NCBI RefSeq assembly: GCF_023525255.1
Contig: NZ_CP073355.1
Coordinates: 2,294,001-2,358,000 of the forward strand
Direction of reading: 5' to 3'
Length of the DNA stretch: 64,000 bases
Source: Thermospira aquatica
GTDB taxonomy: Bacteria > Spirochaetota > Brevinematia > Brevinematales > Thermospiraceae
In this document: in pieces, positions 19,657 to 27,789 of the stretch
Numbering within the stretch: the stretch's first letter is position 1
How the letters are laid out: the number at the start of each line of letters is the position of its first letter
Notes under the pieces: generated by a model
What the model was told of the DNA's origin: nothing
The model's database searches: none
The model's input: the letters and a program-made list of their open reading frames with translations, nothing else
Position numbers and translations under genes: made by a program

Positions 19657-20115
19657 TTATGCCTCAATCCGGAAAAGAGGTTGTCCATACTCTACTGGCT
19701 GCCCCTCCTCTACCAAGATTTCTTTTACTTTACCATCAAACTCACAAACCACGTCCTGAAGGTGTCCCAATACACGGACATGAGCAATCACATCTCCTTT
19801 TTTCACCACGTCGCGAAGTTTCACATAAGCTTCTTTGGTTTTAGGATTCAACCGTGTAAAGATACCAACCCATTTCGATGTCACATCTTTGATAGAGGAT
19901 TCTGGAACAGAAGATTCCGAGGTTGATTGAGCAGCAGGAGTCTGTGAAGCAGGAGCTGGAGCCTGGGCTGTCACAACAGGAGCAGGTTTCTGTTTTGAGC
20001 CACCACTTACCATACGTACTTTGAGCTCCCCCTGCTGAAACTCTATCTCACCAACATCAACATCCTCAAAGAGGGTATACAATTCTTTCAAATCTTTGAT
20101 AGAAAACATACTCAC
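19657..20115 (-). CDS. accB: BCCP-like protein lacking the biotinyl lysine
   Basis: Resembles acetyl-CoA carboxylase biotin carboxyl carrier protein over its whole length (152 residues): N-terminal helix FSIKDLKELYTLFEDVDVGEIEFQQGELKVRMV, an Ala/Pro/Ser/Gln-rich linker (about residues 40-75), and a biotinyl/lipoyl domain ending GKVKEILVEEGQPVEYGQPLFRIEA. Where the family has E-A-M-K-M in the exposed hairpin, this protein reads HVRVLGHLQDV with no lysine (plus-strand bases 19751-19783, checked codon by codon). It therefore should not be biotinylated at the normal site. Known relatives with this loss are the plant BADC proteins, which bind the carboxylase without carrying biotin. It may regulate or structurally support AccC, with a true BCCP encoded elsewhere; the symbol is for homology only. 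Confidence 0.85.
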   Translation of the reverse strand: MSMFSIKDLKELYTLFEDVDVGEIEFQQGELKVRMVSGGSKQKPAPVVTAQAPAPASQTPAAQSTSESSVPESSIKDVTSKWVGIFTRLNPKTKEAYVKLRDVVKKGDVIAHVRVLGHLQDVVCEFDGKVKEILVEEGQPVEYGQPLFRIEA

Positions 20116-20142
20116 ACCTCCAACACAATCACTTTAATCACT

Positions 20143-20703
20143 TTACTTCACCCTTTCAATGTAACGATCATCACGAGTATCAACACGTATCTTCTCACCA
20201 ACCTGCACAAACAGAGGCACCTGCACTACCGCCCCCGTTTCCAGGGTAGCAGGCTTGGAACCACCGCTTACCGTATCACCACGAAGACCGGGATCGGTCT
20301 CCACAATCTCAAGCTCGACGAACATCGGGGGCTCTACCGAGATAACCTGACCATCGTAAAAAGAAAGATCACAGATCATCTCGTTTTTCAAATATTTTGA
20401 TGCTTCATCAACAACTTCTTCAGGGACATGAAACTGCTCGTAGGTTTCCGTATCCATAAAAACATACTCTTGCCCCTCTTTGTAAAGAAGTTGAGCCGGT
20501 CTCGTTTCGATCATCACATCCTCAAGATCTTCTCCTGCACGAAAAGTCTTTTCTACCACAGCATCTCGTAAAAGGTTTTTGAGTTTCGTCCTTACAACCG
20601 CACCACCTTTCCCTGGTTTGTGATGCTGGAACCAGATCACTTTGTAAAGTTCTCCATCCAGTCTGATCACCGTTCCTTTACGAAGGTCATTTGAAGAAAT
20701 CAT
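20143..20703 (-). CDS. efp: Translation elongation factor P
   Basis: Relieves ribosome stalling at polyproline stretches. 186 residues, three-domain length. The tip loop reads HHKPGKGGA; Lys32 aligns with the modified Lys34 of E. coli EF-P. The C-terminal signature DPGLRGDTVSGGSKPATLETGAVVQVPLFVQ is intact. No modification enzyme is seen in the window. The proline-rich linker of the BCCP-like protein directly downstream is one possible client. Confidence 0.96.
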   Translation of the reverse strand: MISSNDLRKGTVIRLDGELYKVIWFQHHKPGKGGAVVRTKLKNLLRDAVVEKTFRAGEDLEDVMIETRPAQLLYKEGQEYVFMDTETYEQFHVPEEVVDEASKYLKNEMICDLSFYDGQVISVEPPMFVELEIVETDPGLRGDTVSGGSKPATLETGAVVQVPLFVQVGEKIRVDTRDDRYIERVK

Positions 20704-20720
20704 ATCCTTACCTCCATAGG

Positions 20721-21794
20721 CTACAATTTATAGTCTGTTTGTGTCAACACCTCGGCACCGTTCTTGCGAACCAGCACCATATCCTCAAGTCGGATACCAA
20801 ATCCCTCATCAGGGAGATAAATCCCCGGCTCAACGGTAAAAATCATCCCTTCCTGAAGAATCTGAGTATTACCAAACCTCAGGTAAGGGTCCTCGTGAAT
20901 CTCTACCCCAACACCGTGACCGGTAGAATGCCAGAAGTTCTCTGCATACCCCGCATCAGCTATAACGCGATAAGCAGCTTGATGAACGGTTTCTGCCGTT
21001 ACTCCCGGCTTTACAACTTCCTCCGCTGCCCGTAAAGCCTGTTCAACAATACGGCGAATCTCGAGGATTTTTGGTTTCTTTATTTTAAAGGGAGAAAAAC
21101 ATCTTGTAAAGTCAGAACAGTATCCATTCTTCAAAATTCCAAAATCAAACATGACCACCTCTCCCTTCTCGATAACACGGCTTGATGCCGTCCCATGGGG
21201 AAGTGTGGTACGGTAGCCAGAAGCCACAATAGGCTCAAAGGAAAAGGCTTTGGCCCCCTTTTTTTTCAAGAAATACTCCAGTTCAGTTGCCAGTTCTTCT
21301 TCTTTTTTCCCTGGCTTTGTCTTCCGGATAATGTAAGCATATCCCCACTCTGTGATCATCAGATTCTGCTTCATCACCTCGATCTCAACAGCATCCTTCA
21401 CCATCCGCATGTCTTTTACCACACGTGTCTCACTCAGCTCAAGCGAAGGCACCTGTCGTACCAGGTATTCATACAGAGCCAAGGGAAAGCTGGCCTTATC
21501 TACAAAAAGACGCTCGATCCGATGATCTTTTATCAATTGAAGAAGGCATTCTCTACGCCCTCTCCCACTCTCCACAAGCAAAAGCTCATAGGGAATCGAA
21601 ACCTCATAGCGGAGTTGCTCGGTATACCGTTTATCAGTGATGAAAAAAAGCCTGTCTTTCATCACCACAAGGACCGTATCATCCCCTGTAAACCCAGAAA
21701 GATAGAAAACCTCTTCCTTCTGAGATATCCAGAGGGCATCACCCGTCAGCAGTGTTTTCTGAACCTTTTGAATCCTCCCGGAAAAGTCAAACAT
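20721..21794 (-). CDS. M24 family aminopeptidase (Xaa-Pro type)
   Basis: Predicted cytoplasmic metallopeptidase removing N-terminal residues next to proline. The 357 residues comprise an N-terminal creatinase-like domain and the C-terminal pita-bread domain with FDFGILKNGYCSDFTRCF (two Asp ligands), HSTGHGVGVEIHEDPYL (His), FTVEPGIYLP and GIRLEDMVLV (two Glu). All five metal ligands are present. Its placement directly before efp, 17 nt apart, is a common pairing in bacteria. It is the first gene after the strong promoter at 21823-21851. Confidence 0.92.
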   Translation of the reverse strand: MFDFSGRIQKVQKTLLTGDALWISQKEEVFYLSGFTGDDTVLVVMKDRLFFITDKRYTEQLRYEVSIPYELLLVESGRGRRECLLQLIKDHRIERLFVDKASFPLALYEYLVRQVPSLELSETRVVKDMRMVKDAVEIEVMKQNLMITEWGYAYIIRKTKPGKKEEELATELEYFLKKKGAKAFSFEPIVASGYRTTLPHGTASSRVIEKGEVVMFDFGILKNGYCSDFTRCFSPFKIKKPKILEIRRIVEQALRAAEEVVKPGVTAETVHQAAYRVIADAGYAENFWHSTGHGVGVEIHEDPYLRFGNTQILQEGMIFTVEPGIYLPDEGFGIRLEDMVLVRKNGAEVLTQTDYKL

Positions 21795-21822
21795 AGCTCA
21801 TCTACTCCTTAAAAAGTGATAT

Positions 21823-21851
21823 ATTATACCGGAAGAGAAGCTTTTCGTCAA
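21823..21851 (-). promoter_or_regulatory. Sigma-70 promoter of the pepP-efp-acc-murF operon
   Basis: Leftward TTGACG (21846-21851), 17-nt spacer, perfect TATAAT (21823-21828), about 29 nt before the start codon, which has AAGGAG upstream. Confidence 0.78.
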
Positions 21852-22082
21852 TTTATGAAAAATTCTTATCTAGAAAAAATCTCTATCTTCAAAAAACATG
21901 GCATCAATCGATTATTTTTCTTTCAATTTTTTTCAAATTGTAAAAATTATAGCTGGAAATATGCCGTAACTTTTTCATAGTCATGGAAAAATTCTTCTCT
22001 GCTTTTCACTCTATCTTCATTGCCCCCCTCTCACATTATTTTTTTAAAAATTCACTTTTATCTTTCCTTTGTCCCCTGCTTG
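21852..22082. other. AT-rich divergent intergenic region
   Basis: Lies between the leftward operon promoter and the rightward promoter of the small outer-membrane protein gene. It is very AT-rich with A- and T-tracts that could act as UP elements or bind regulators. I see no gene, RNA or convincing palindrome in it. Confidence 0.5.
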
Positions 22083-22111
22083 TTGAAAAAAAAATCTCTT
22101 CTCAGTATAAT
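22083..22111 (+). promoter_or_regulatory. Sigma-70 promoter of the small outer-membrane protein gene
   Basis: TTGAAA (22083-22088), 17-nt spacer, perfect TATAAT (22106-22111), about 32 nt before the ATG at 22150. Confidence 0.75.
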
Positions 22112-22149
22112 AAAATCATCGTTATAGCATCATCCGTAAGGAGGTCAAG

Positions 22150-22605
22150 ATGTCTTGGCGTTTATGGCATATTTTTCTTGTTCTACTCATAGGAAGCTCT
22201 TTTGCCTATAGCAAAAACACCCCTTTCAAACATCTGGGTTTGGGCTTCTTCTTCGGAGAACCAACAGGTATTTCTCTTGGCTACTATGCCAGTGACGCCC
22301 ACGTGATAAACGGGATTCTTGGCTGGTCGTTTGGAAAAAATTCTGCCCTTCTTCTCACCGCGGATTACACGTATAGAGGAAATCTTGGTATCTCAGCTGG
22401 ACAACTCTTCCTCTATGCTGGTCTTGGAGTTCACATGAAATTTTCAAGCGATATCGATCTCGGTGTACGCATCCCTCTCGGGCTCTCCTACTTCACCCCC
22501 CAGATTCCTCTTGAAATCTTTTTTGAACTCTGCCCTGGCATGAAACTTATCCCAGCTACGGACCCTTTTCTGGATGGAGGGCTTGGAATCCGCTGGCGTT
22601 TTTAA
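22150..22605 (+). CDS. Small outer-membrane beta-barrel protein (DUF3996-like)
   Basis: 151 residues: signal peptide MSWRLWHIFLVLLIGSSFAYS followed by amphipathic strands GLGFFFGEPTGISLGYYAS, GILGWSFGKNSALLLTADYTYR, LFLYAGLGVHMKF and a C-terminal LDGGLGIRWRF with terminal Phe, as expected for an outer-membrane barrel of about eight strands. The GxFFGEPTGIS start recalls small barrels of other spirochaetes (DUF3996). AAGGAGG stands 6 nt before the ATG. It is followed by fba after 28 nt and may share its transcript. Confidence 0.75.
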   Translation: MSWRLWHIFLVLLIGSSFAYSKNTPFKHLGLGFFFGEPTGISLGYYASDAHVINGILGWSFGKNSALLLTADYTYRGNLGISAGQLFLYAGLGVHMKFSSDIDLGVRIPLGLSYFTPQIPLEIFFELCPGMKLIPATDPFLDGGLGIRWRF

Positions 22606-22633
22606 CAGAAAAATACTGTATAAGGAGTGATAT

Positions 22634-23638
22634 ATGGTAAGTTACAAAGAACTTGGTTTTGTGAATACGCGGAAAATGTTTGAAGTTGCCATGAAAGAAG
22701 GTTTCGCTGTTCCTGCTTACAATTTTAACAACATGGAACAGCTTCAAGCCATCGTTTCTGCGTGTCTGGAATCACAGTCCCCTGTGATTCTCCAGGTATC
22801 AAAAGGTGCCCGTGAGTATGCTGATCAAACCCTGCTCCAGTACATGGGCAAAGGTGCGGTAGAGATGATGCGTCGTATGGCCAAGGAAAAAGGTCTGGGT
22901 GAAATCCCTATAGCTCTCCATCTTGACCACGGCGATAGCTATGAACTCTGTGTTTCCTGTATTGAAAGTGGTTTTTCCTCTGTGATGATCGATGGTTCCC
23001 ATCTCTCCTATGAAGAGAATGTAGCCCTCACCAAAAAGGTTGTGGAATACGCCCACAAGTACGACGTCACTGTTGAAGGAGAGCTCGGGGTCCTTGCCGG
23101 TGTAGAAGATGAGGTTTCTGCAGAGCATCACGTCTACACCGATCCCGATCAGGTAGAAGATTTTGTCAAGAAAACCGGTGTAGATTCTCTCGCTATCGCT
23201 ATCGGAACATCCCATGGCGCCTACAAGTTCAAGCCTGGCCAGAAACCTGAAATCCGCCTTGACATTCTCAAGGAAATCGAAAGAAGAATTCCTGGTTTCC
23301 CCATTGTACTTCATGGCTCTTCTTCCGTTCCACAGGATGCCGTAGAAACCATCAACAAGTATGGCGGTCAGCTCAAAGATTCTATCGGTATCCCCGAAGA
23401 ACAGCTGCGGGCTGCTGCACGTTCTGCTGTATGTAAGATCAACATCGATTCTGATGGCCGTCTGGTCATGACTGCTAAGATCCGTGAAATCTTTGCCACC
23501 AAACCTGCTGAATTTGATCCCCGTAAATACCTTGGGCCAGCTCGTGATGCCCTCAAGAAAATGTACATGGAGAAAAACGAAAAGGTTCTCGGCTCGGCAG
23601 GAAAGGCACCACTCATCATGGCTGAACTCAACAAGTAA
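22634..23638 (+). CDS. fba: Class II fructose-1,6-bisphosphate aldolase
   Basis: Zinc enzyme cleaving fructose-1,6-bisphosphate into dihydroxyacetone phosphate and glyceraldehyde-3-phosphate. 334 residues. Signatures: FAVPAYNFNNMEQLQAI, zinc-binding ALHLDHGDSYELC, EGELGVLAGVEDEV, GTSHGAYKF and VLHGSSSVP, then KINIDSDGRL. AAGGAGTGAT precedes the ATG. The Ser-rich HGSSSVP and the length indicate the class IIB branch. A strong terminator follows directly. Confidence 0.97.
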   Translation: MVSYKELGFVNTRKMFEVAMKEGFAVPAYNFNNMEQLQAIVSACLESQSPVILQVSKGAREYADQTLLQYMGKGAVEMMRRMAKEKGLGEIPIALHLDHGDSYELCVSCIESGFSSVMIDGSHLSYEENVALTKKVVEYAHKYDVTVEGELGVLAGVEDEVSAEHHVYTDPDQVEDFVKKTGVDSLAIAIGTSHGAYKFKPGQKPEIRLDILKEIERRIPGFPIVLHGSSSVPQDAVETINKYGGQLKDSIGIPEEQLRAAARSAVCKINIDSDGRLVMTAKIREIFATKPAEFDPRKYLGPARDALKKMYMEKNEKVLGSAGKAPLIMAELNK

Positions 23639-23653
23639 ATTTAGACTAATTAT

Positions 23654-23685
23654 AAAAAAGGCTGTCCTTCGGGACAGCCTTTTTT
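23654..23685. terminator. Rho-independent terminator, probably bidirectional
   Basis: Eight-base GC-rich stem GGCTGTCC / GGACAGCC around a TTCG tetraloop, flanked by six A on the left and six T on the right. It ends fba on the plus strand and, by symmetry, the MBL hydrolase gene on the minus strand. Confidence 0.92.
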
Positions 23686-23686
23686 C

Positions 23687-24439
23687 CTACCTATAAATCA
23701 TCCATTCATCCCTATCAGAGATAAAAAACTGCACATGAGGAAAACGCTTTTGAAGGGGATAAATAATTGTTTCCTGGACAAGCTCTTTTGTATTATTGTT
23801 TTCACTTAAATGAAGGAGGATCACCTTTTCAGTATGCGAAGATATGACTCTAGAAAGAAAATCTCTACTTTGCAGGTTGGAAAGATGTCCTTTTCCCCCA
23901 CGAATCCGTGCCTTAAGATGGGGAGGATACCAGGAATTCCGGAGCATCTCTTCATCATAGTTTGCCTCAATAGCAATGATCTGGGCTCTCCTGGCATAAT
24001 ACAGTAAATGATTGTCAATTTGTCCCACATCACTCGCATAGAGAAGAATGCCTGCCGGTGTTTTGATCAAATACCCAAGATGAAACACCGCATCATGCTG
24101 GAGGGGAAAAGGGAAAAAAGAAAAATAAGAAAAATGGTAGGTTTTATAAGGTTCAATAAGAGTAGAACGATGCCCGAGATGAAGATAACGCCCCGTTTCC
24201 GGATGAACATAGATAGGAACCTGCGTCTGACTGGCAAGCTGCTTGATCCCCCGCACATGATCATCATGATCGTGGGTAATCCATACCCCACTTAACGCGG
24301 CAACATCCAGCCGAAAATGCTCCAGATAGCGTTTCAGTCGTCTATACGGTATCCCCAGATCAATAACCCAGAACTCATCTTCATGAGTGAGATAAAAACA
24401 ATTTTGTTTGCTTCCACTGCCAAACGATCCGATCTCCAT
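23687..24439 (-). CDS. MBL-fold metallohydrolase, YycJ/WalJ-like
   Basis: 250-residue metallo-beta-lactamase-fold hydrolase. It begins MEIGSFGSGSKQNCFYL, the G-S-G-S-x-x-N pattern of the YycJ/WalJ group, then the metal site THDHDDHVRGIKQL, a later YASDVGQID (bridging Asp) and GHLSNLQS plus LLHLSENNN (His ligands). YycJ-type proteins are thought to be 5'-to-3' DNA exonucleases linked to repair or cell-wall control, but substrate is not proven here. It follows trpA by 2 nt. Confidence 0.85.
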   Translation of the reverse strand: MEIGSFGSGSKQNCFYLTHEDEFWVIDLGIPYRRLKRYLEHFRLDVAALSGVWITHDHDDHVRGIKQLASQTQVPIYVHPETGRYLHLGHRSTLIEPYKTYHFSYFSFFPFPLQHDAVFHLGYLIKTPAGILLYASDVGQIDNHLLYYARRAQIIAIEANYDEEMLRNSWYPPHLKARIRGGKGHLSNLQSRDFLSRVISSHTEKVILLHLSENNNTKELVQETIIYPLQKRFPHVQFFISDRDEWMIYR

Positions 24440-24441
24440 GG

Positions 24442-25200
24442 TTACCCACGTATCCCCTGAACAAAAGCCGTAACATGATCAAGAGCATCTTGAGGGTTTA
24501 AAGCCTCGAGAACACGTCGCATCACTGCAGAACCAATGATGACACCATCAGCAACTTTTATAAGTCTCTCGTACCCCTCCCTATCCGATACCCCAAATCC
24601 CGCGCAAACCGGCTTGCTAGACCACTTCTTGACATCCCTCAGATGATCGAGGGAAAACGCGGAAGCATCTTTCCGCTCCCCCGTCGTTCCAAAAAAGTTC
24701 ACATAGTAGAGAAAATCCCCCGCTACCGACGCAATCTCTTTCACCCTCTCTGATTTTGTATTTGGAAATACGAGAAGGACGGGATCGAGTCCATTCTGGG
24801 AAAGCATGGTATAAAAATCTCTCCCTTCATCTACATTGAGATCGGGAATAATCGCTCCTGACACCCCACTCTGGAGAGCTTTATCAATAAAACTTTCTTT
24901 CCCATCAGCATAAATCGGAGCATAATAACTCATCAAATAGAGGGGAATCTTTACCTCTGAAGCAATCTCTTTCAAAGAGGAAAAAATATGATCTAGATTT
25001 ACCCCTTTTTCAAGGGCAAGCTGTGAAGCCCGGGCTATGATAGGTCCATCTGCAACAGGATCACTGTACGGCACGCCGATCTCTATAGCGTCCACCATCG
25101 TCTGAAGCTTCAGAATCGCCTCCTGCAAAAAATCAAGGGAAGGTATCCCCGCCGTTAAATAAACTAAAAGATTTTTATGAGAAAAATCCAGCCTATGCAT
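24442..25200 (-). CDS. trpA: Tryptophan synthase alpha chain
   Basis: Cleaves indole-3-glycerol phosphate to indole and glyceraldehyde-3-phosphate. 252 residues; catalytic Glu in VDAIEIGVPYSDP and Asp in PVADGPIIARAS are intact, followed by IIPDLNVDEG, YYVNFFGTTGER, CAGFGVSDREGYERL and GVIIGSAVMRRV (phosphate site). No trpB or other trp gene is in the window, so the gene is separated from the classical operon and paired with the MBL hydrolase. AGAGGAAGAG precedes the ATG. Confidence 0.95.
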   Translation of the reverse strand: MHRLDFSHKNLLVYLTAGIPSLDFLQEAILKLQTMVDAIEIGVPYSDPVADGPIIARASQLALEKGVNLDHIFSSLKEIASEVKIPLYLMSYYAPIYADGKESFIDKALQSGVSGAIIPDLNVDEGRDFYTMLSQNGLDPVLLVFPNTKSERVKEIASVAGDFLYYVNFFGTTGERKDASAFSLDHLRDVKKWSSKPVCAGFGVSDREGYERLIKVADGVIIGSAVMRRVLEALNPQDALDHVTAFVQGIRG

Positions 25201-25228
25201 CTACTCTTCCTCTTTCTAGAATACCTTT

Positions 25229-25257
25229 ATGATAAAGAGAAAAGAAAAAAAAATCAA
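25229..25257 (-). promoter_or_regulatory. Candidate promoter of trpA
   Basis: Leftward TTGATT (25252-25257), 17-nt pyrimidine-rich spacer, TATCAT (25229-25234), about 30 nt before trpA. Moderate match. Confidence 0.5.
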
Positions 25258-25559
25258 AAAGAAGGGCCCTACGATCCTCTTAAAGGATGAAAAGGAATAG
25301 TTCGTCAAGCTTAACCATAGAATTTTTCAACGAAAAAAGTATCGACCTATCAAAGAAAGGGCCGGAGAAAACCACCCCAAACGTTGTAAAAGAAAGATGT
25401 CTCATAAATCTCGCTATTACCTTATCACAGTCCGAGCTTTTTTTAAAAAAAACTGAAAAAAAGAAAAAACCCTTCTTGAAATTTTCAGGGTACATATTGT
25501 AACCCCAAAAACTCTTTACTTTTTCCTTTATGCGTATCCATACAAAAGCCTTTTTCCCC
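25258..25559. other. Intergenic region between trpA promoter and IS copy A
   Basis: No convincing gene. A weak hairpin with CCC / GGG and an inner TGAAA / TTTCA pairing, followed leftward by six T (about 25466-25494), might terminate readthrough from the IS. An open frame of 96 codons here has no ribosome site and an odd composition. Confidence 0.4.
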
Positions 25560-26972
25560 CGTTGCGTCAAATAAAAAAGTACTCGAAATTCGAATCATTG
25601 CCTCATAAAAAAAAGTACTCAAAAATTCCATACAGTTTCCTCCAAATTTTTGTTTTTTACATTCTTTTTCTTTTGAAGGCTGAAAAGTTTTCTCTGGCAA
25701 GCCGTAATTTTTTGTTTTAGGTGAAGCAAATCGAGAGCCTTATAAAGCCTTGTGAGGTATTTCTTTTGTGCCTCACTTACATAAGAGCTTTCTAAAAGCC
25801 GTTGGTAGGGAGTTTTAATATCATCATGCTTCTTTTGCACCTTGCTTCCGATTCTCTTTTTCTCTGTCATTTTCATAACCGGTTGAAAAAAGTTGGCATA
25901 AAGCCTGAGATACGCATAGAGTCGGTTCAAGTAGTAGACTTCTTCCTCGGTATCGTAGCGGAAGTATCCAACATTCTGGCGGACTATGGAATAGTTTTTC
26001 TGCTCAACGTAGCAGTTATCATTGGAACGGGAGCTTCTCCCCCTTGTAAATTTTATCTGGTGCTTCTCACACCAATCGCGTAGAGGATGATTAATAAATT
26101 CAGCACCGGTATCAGAATCAATTCCCCGTAACTCAAAAGGAAGTCTTTGGACTTTTTCTATGGCTTCTCTTACCCATTTTGAAGCTTTGTTTTGATTGCC
26201 ACAAGCTCTGTCCAACCGCTCCAAACATCCACCATATTTAATGTTTGAGCAAAGTCTCCCGCTATTTCTCCCTCATGGGCTACCAGATCAATCTCCATGA
26301 ACCCAGGGCAATTTTCATCCCACTCTGCCCACGTGCGTATAGCTATTTGTTGCTTTAATAGCGTTCCAGGCTTTGTACCTTTTCGTCCTTTATCTCAAGC
26401 TTTTACGCTCATGCTTCAAAAGTCGGTCAATACTTGAGGCACTTATATGGCGCAAGTTTTCTATAGCCTGTGGAGAACCGTGGAGATGTCCGTTTGCTAA
26501 GAGATTATCTAAAACTTCATTTAAAATTGGCTTTAAACGTTTGCCACACATAGTTTTCAATTTCCCAGACCTGTTTTAGCATTTTAGTTCTTCTTCGCCG
26601 AATTTTTCTTTCTGCCAGGTCTTTTGCTTTTGGCTATATCGGCTTTAAGGTAATTTTTTTTGCCTACATATATGGTTTTTCCGTGCTGCCTCAAGAGCCT
26701 GGCGGCATAGTTTCGATTTTTTAGGCCTGTTATCCTCACAAAATAATCCAGTATCTCCATTTTTTCCTTTTTGCTGGCTTTTTGATACTCTGCTTCGACA
26801 AGCTCAGCATATCATTTCGCCGTTTCCCTGTAAATAGGTCTCCTTTCAAACATCGCTAACTCCACCTTTTACCTCCAGTTCTTTGAACTGGATTATTTTA
26901 CACAAATTTAAAGTACTTTTTTATTTTGAAGCAACGTTCCCTTTTCGAGTACTTTTATTATGAAGCAATTCG
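25560..26972 (-). mobile_element. Insertion sequence, decayed copy A
   Basis: About 1.41 kb, nearly the same sequence as copies B (38980-40384) and C (55278-56676). The transposase-distal end (25560-25626) and proximal end (about 26910-26972) each carry two tandem copies of a motif TTGC-x-TCA-(A/T)-AATAAAA-GTACT about 36 bp apart, in inverted orientation, the likely transposase-binding sites. The transposase gene is broken. No clean target duplication is visible. The proximal end lies 5 bp before the -35 box of the tlyA promoter. Confidence 0.9.
25619..26865 (-). pseudogene. Broken DDE transposase of IS copy A
   Basis: Only the last roughly 200 codons are still open. Compared with copy B it has many one-base deletions in runs (for example in C, G and T runs around 26170-26280 and 26380-26400), several substitutions around 26570-26640, and a 24-bp insertion near 26783-26810 that brings a TGA into the N-terminal part. 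The catalytic Asp and Glu of the C-terminal half can still be read, but no functional protein can be made. Confidence 0.92.
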
Positions 26973-26977
26973 TTTTC

Positions 26978-27006
26978 TTGTGTTTTTTTATCCTTCTCTC
27001 TACAAT
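26978..27006 (+). promoter_or_regulatory. Candidate promoter of tlyA next to IS copy A
   Basis: TTGTGT (26978-26983), 17-nt spacer, TACAAT (27001-27006). Good -10, weak -35. The IS ends at 26972, so its AT-rich end occupies the UP-element position. Confidence 0.5.
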
Positions 27007-27033
27007 ACTCAGCGCAAAGAGAGGCAAATTCTC

Positions 27034-27789
27034 ATGGCAAAACCAAAGCAAAGACTTGATCTTCTTCTCGTCGACAAAGGTTTTTATCCCTCAAGACAAA
27101 AGGCGCAAGCTGCCATTCTGGCAGGAGAAGTTCTTGTTAATGATGTTCCCATAACAAAAGCTGGAACTCTTATTGACCCTGACGAGAACATCCGTATCAA
27201 AGAAAGCTCTCCCTACGTAAGTCGAGGAGCTTGGAAACTTCTTCACGCTCTTGAGACATTTAAACTTTCTCCAAAAGATCAGGTGGCCATCGATATAGGT
27301 GCCTCTACTGGAGGTTTTACCCAGGTCCTACTGGAAAAAGGAGCTAAACTCGTGTATGCCATTGATAGTGGAACCAACCAACTTGACTGGAAACTCCGCA
27401 GTGACCCCCGTGTCATATGCCGGGAAAACACCAATGCCCGTTATCTTAAACCAGAAGACTTCGACCCAAAACCAAGCTTTGCCACTATCGATGTCTCCTT
27501 CATCTCCATAACCAAAATCCTCCCTGCCCTCATCAAGGTTCTTGAACCAGACTTCACCATTATCTGTCTCATCAAACCCCAGTTTGAAGTCGGTTCAGCC
27601 TATGTTGGTGCAAAAGGATTCGTTGAACCCAAACACCATCATCTTGCCTGGGAAAGTGTGCTTGCCTGTGCCAGTGAGCTCTCCCTTCACAATACGGATA
27701 TCATTCCCTCCCCTATTACAGGACAAAAAAGCGGCAACCAAGAATACCTTGTTGCCTTCTTCTCACAACCAACAAGGAGAAATCCATGA
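27034..27789 (+). CDS. tlyA: TlyA family rRNA 2'-O-methyltransferase
   Basis: Predicted to methylate ribose 2'-OH groups of 16S and 23S rRNA; in other bacteria this affects capreomycin sensitivity, and family members are also called hemolysins. The 251 residues contain an N-terminal S4 RNA-binding domain (RLDLLLVDKGFYPSRQKAQAAILAGEVLVND) and an FtsJ-like domain with SAM loop AIDIGASTGGFTQVLLEKGA, and the conserved IDVSFISITKILPAL and CLIKPQFEVG. The ATG at 27034 is preceded by GAGAGG 9 nt away. The frame is open upstream into the IS, but this extension lies 5' of the promoter and is not credible. Confidence 0.93.
   Translation: MAKPKQRLDLLLVDKGFYPSRQKAQAAILAGEVLVNDVPITKAGTLIDPDENIRIKESSPYVSRGAWKLLHALETFKLSPKDQVAIDIGASTGGFTQVLLEKGAKLVYAIDSGTNQLDWKLRSDPRVICRENTNARYLKPEDFDPKPSFATIDVSFISITKILPALIKVLEPDFTIICLIKPQFEVGSAYVGAKGFVEPKHHHLAWESVLACASELSLHNTDIIPSPITGQKSGNQEYLVAFFSQPTRRNP

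Noticed and set aside
25350-25420. GGGTGG-containing stretch upstream of trpA, considered as a T-box leader
   Set aside because: The following conserved ACCGCG part and a matching antiterminator/terminator pair are missing.
25280-25570. 96-codon minus-strand frame between trpA and IS copy A
   Set aside because: Phe/Lys-rich low-complexity translation, no ribosome site, and it runs into the IS end.
26926-27033. N-terminal extension of tlyA beginning inside IS copy A (and similar extensions from copies B and C into the next genes)
   Set aside because: The frames happen to be open, but they start at codons without ribosome sites and lie upstream of the predicted promoters.
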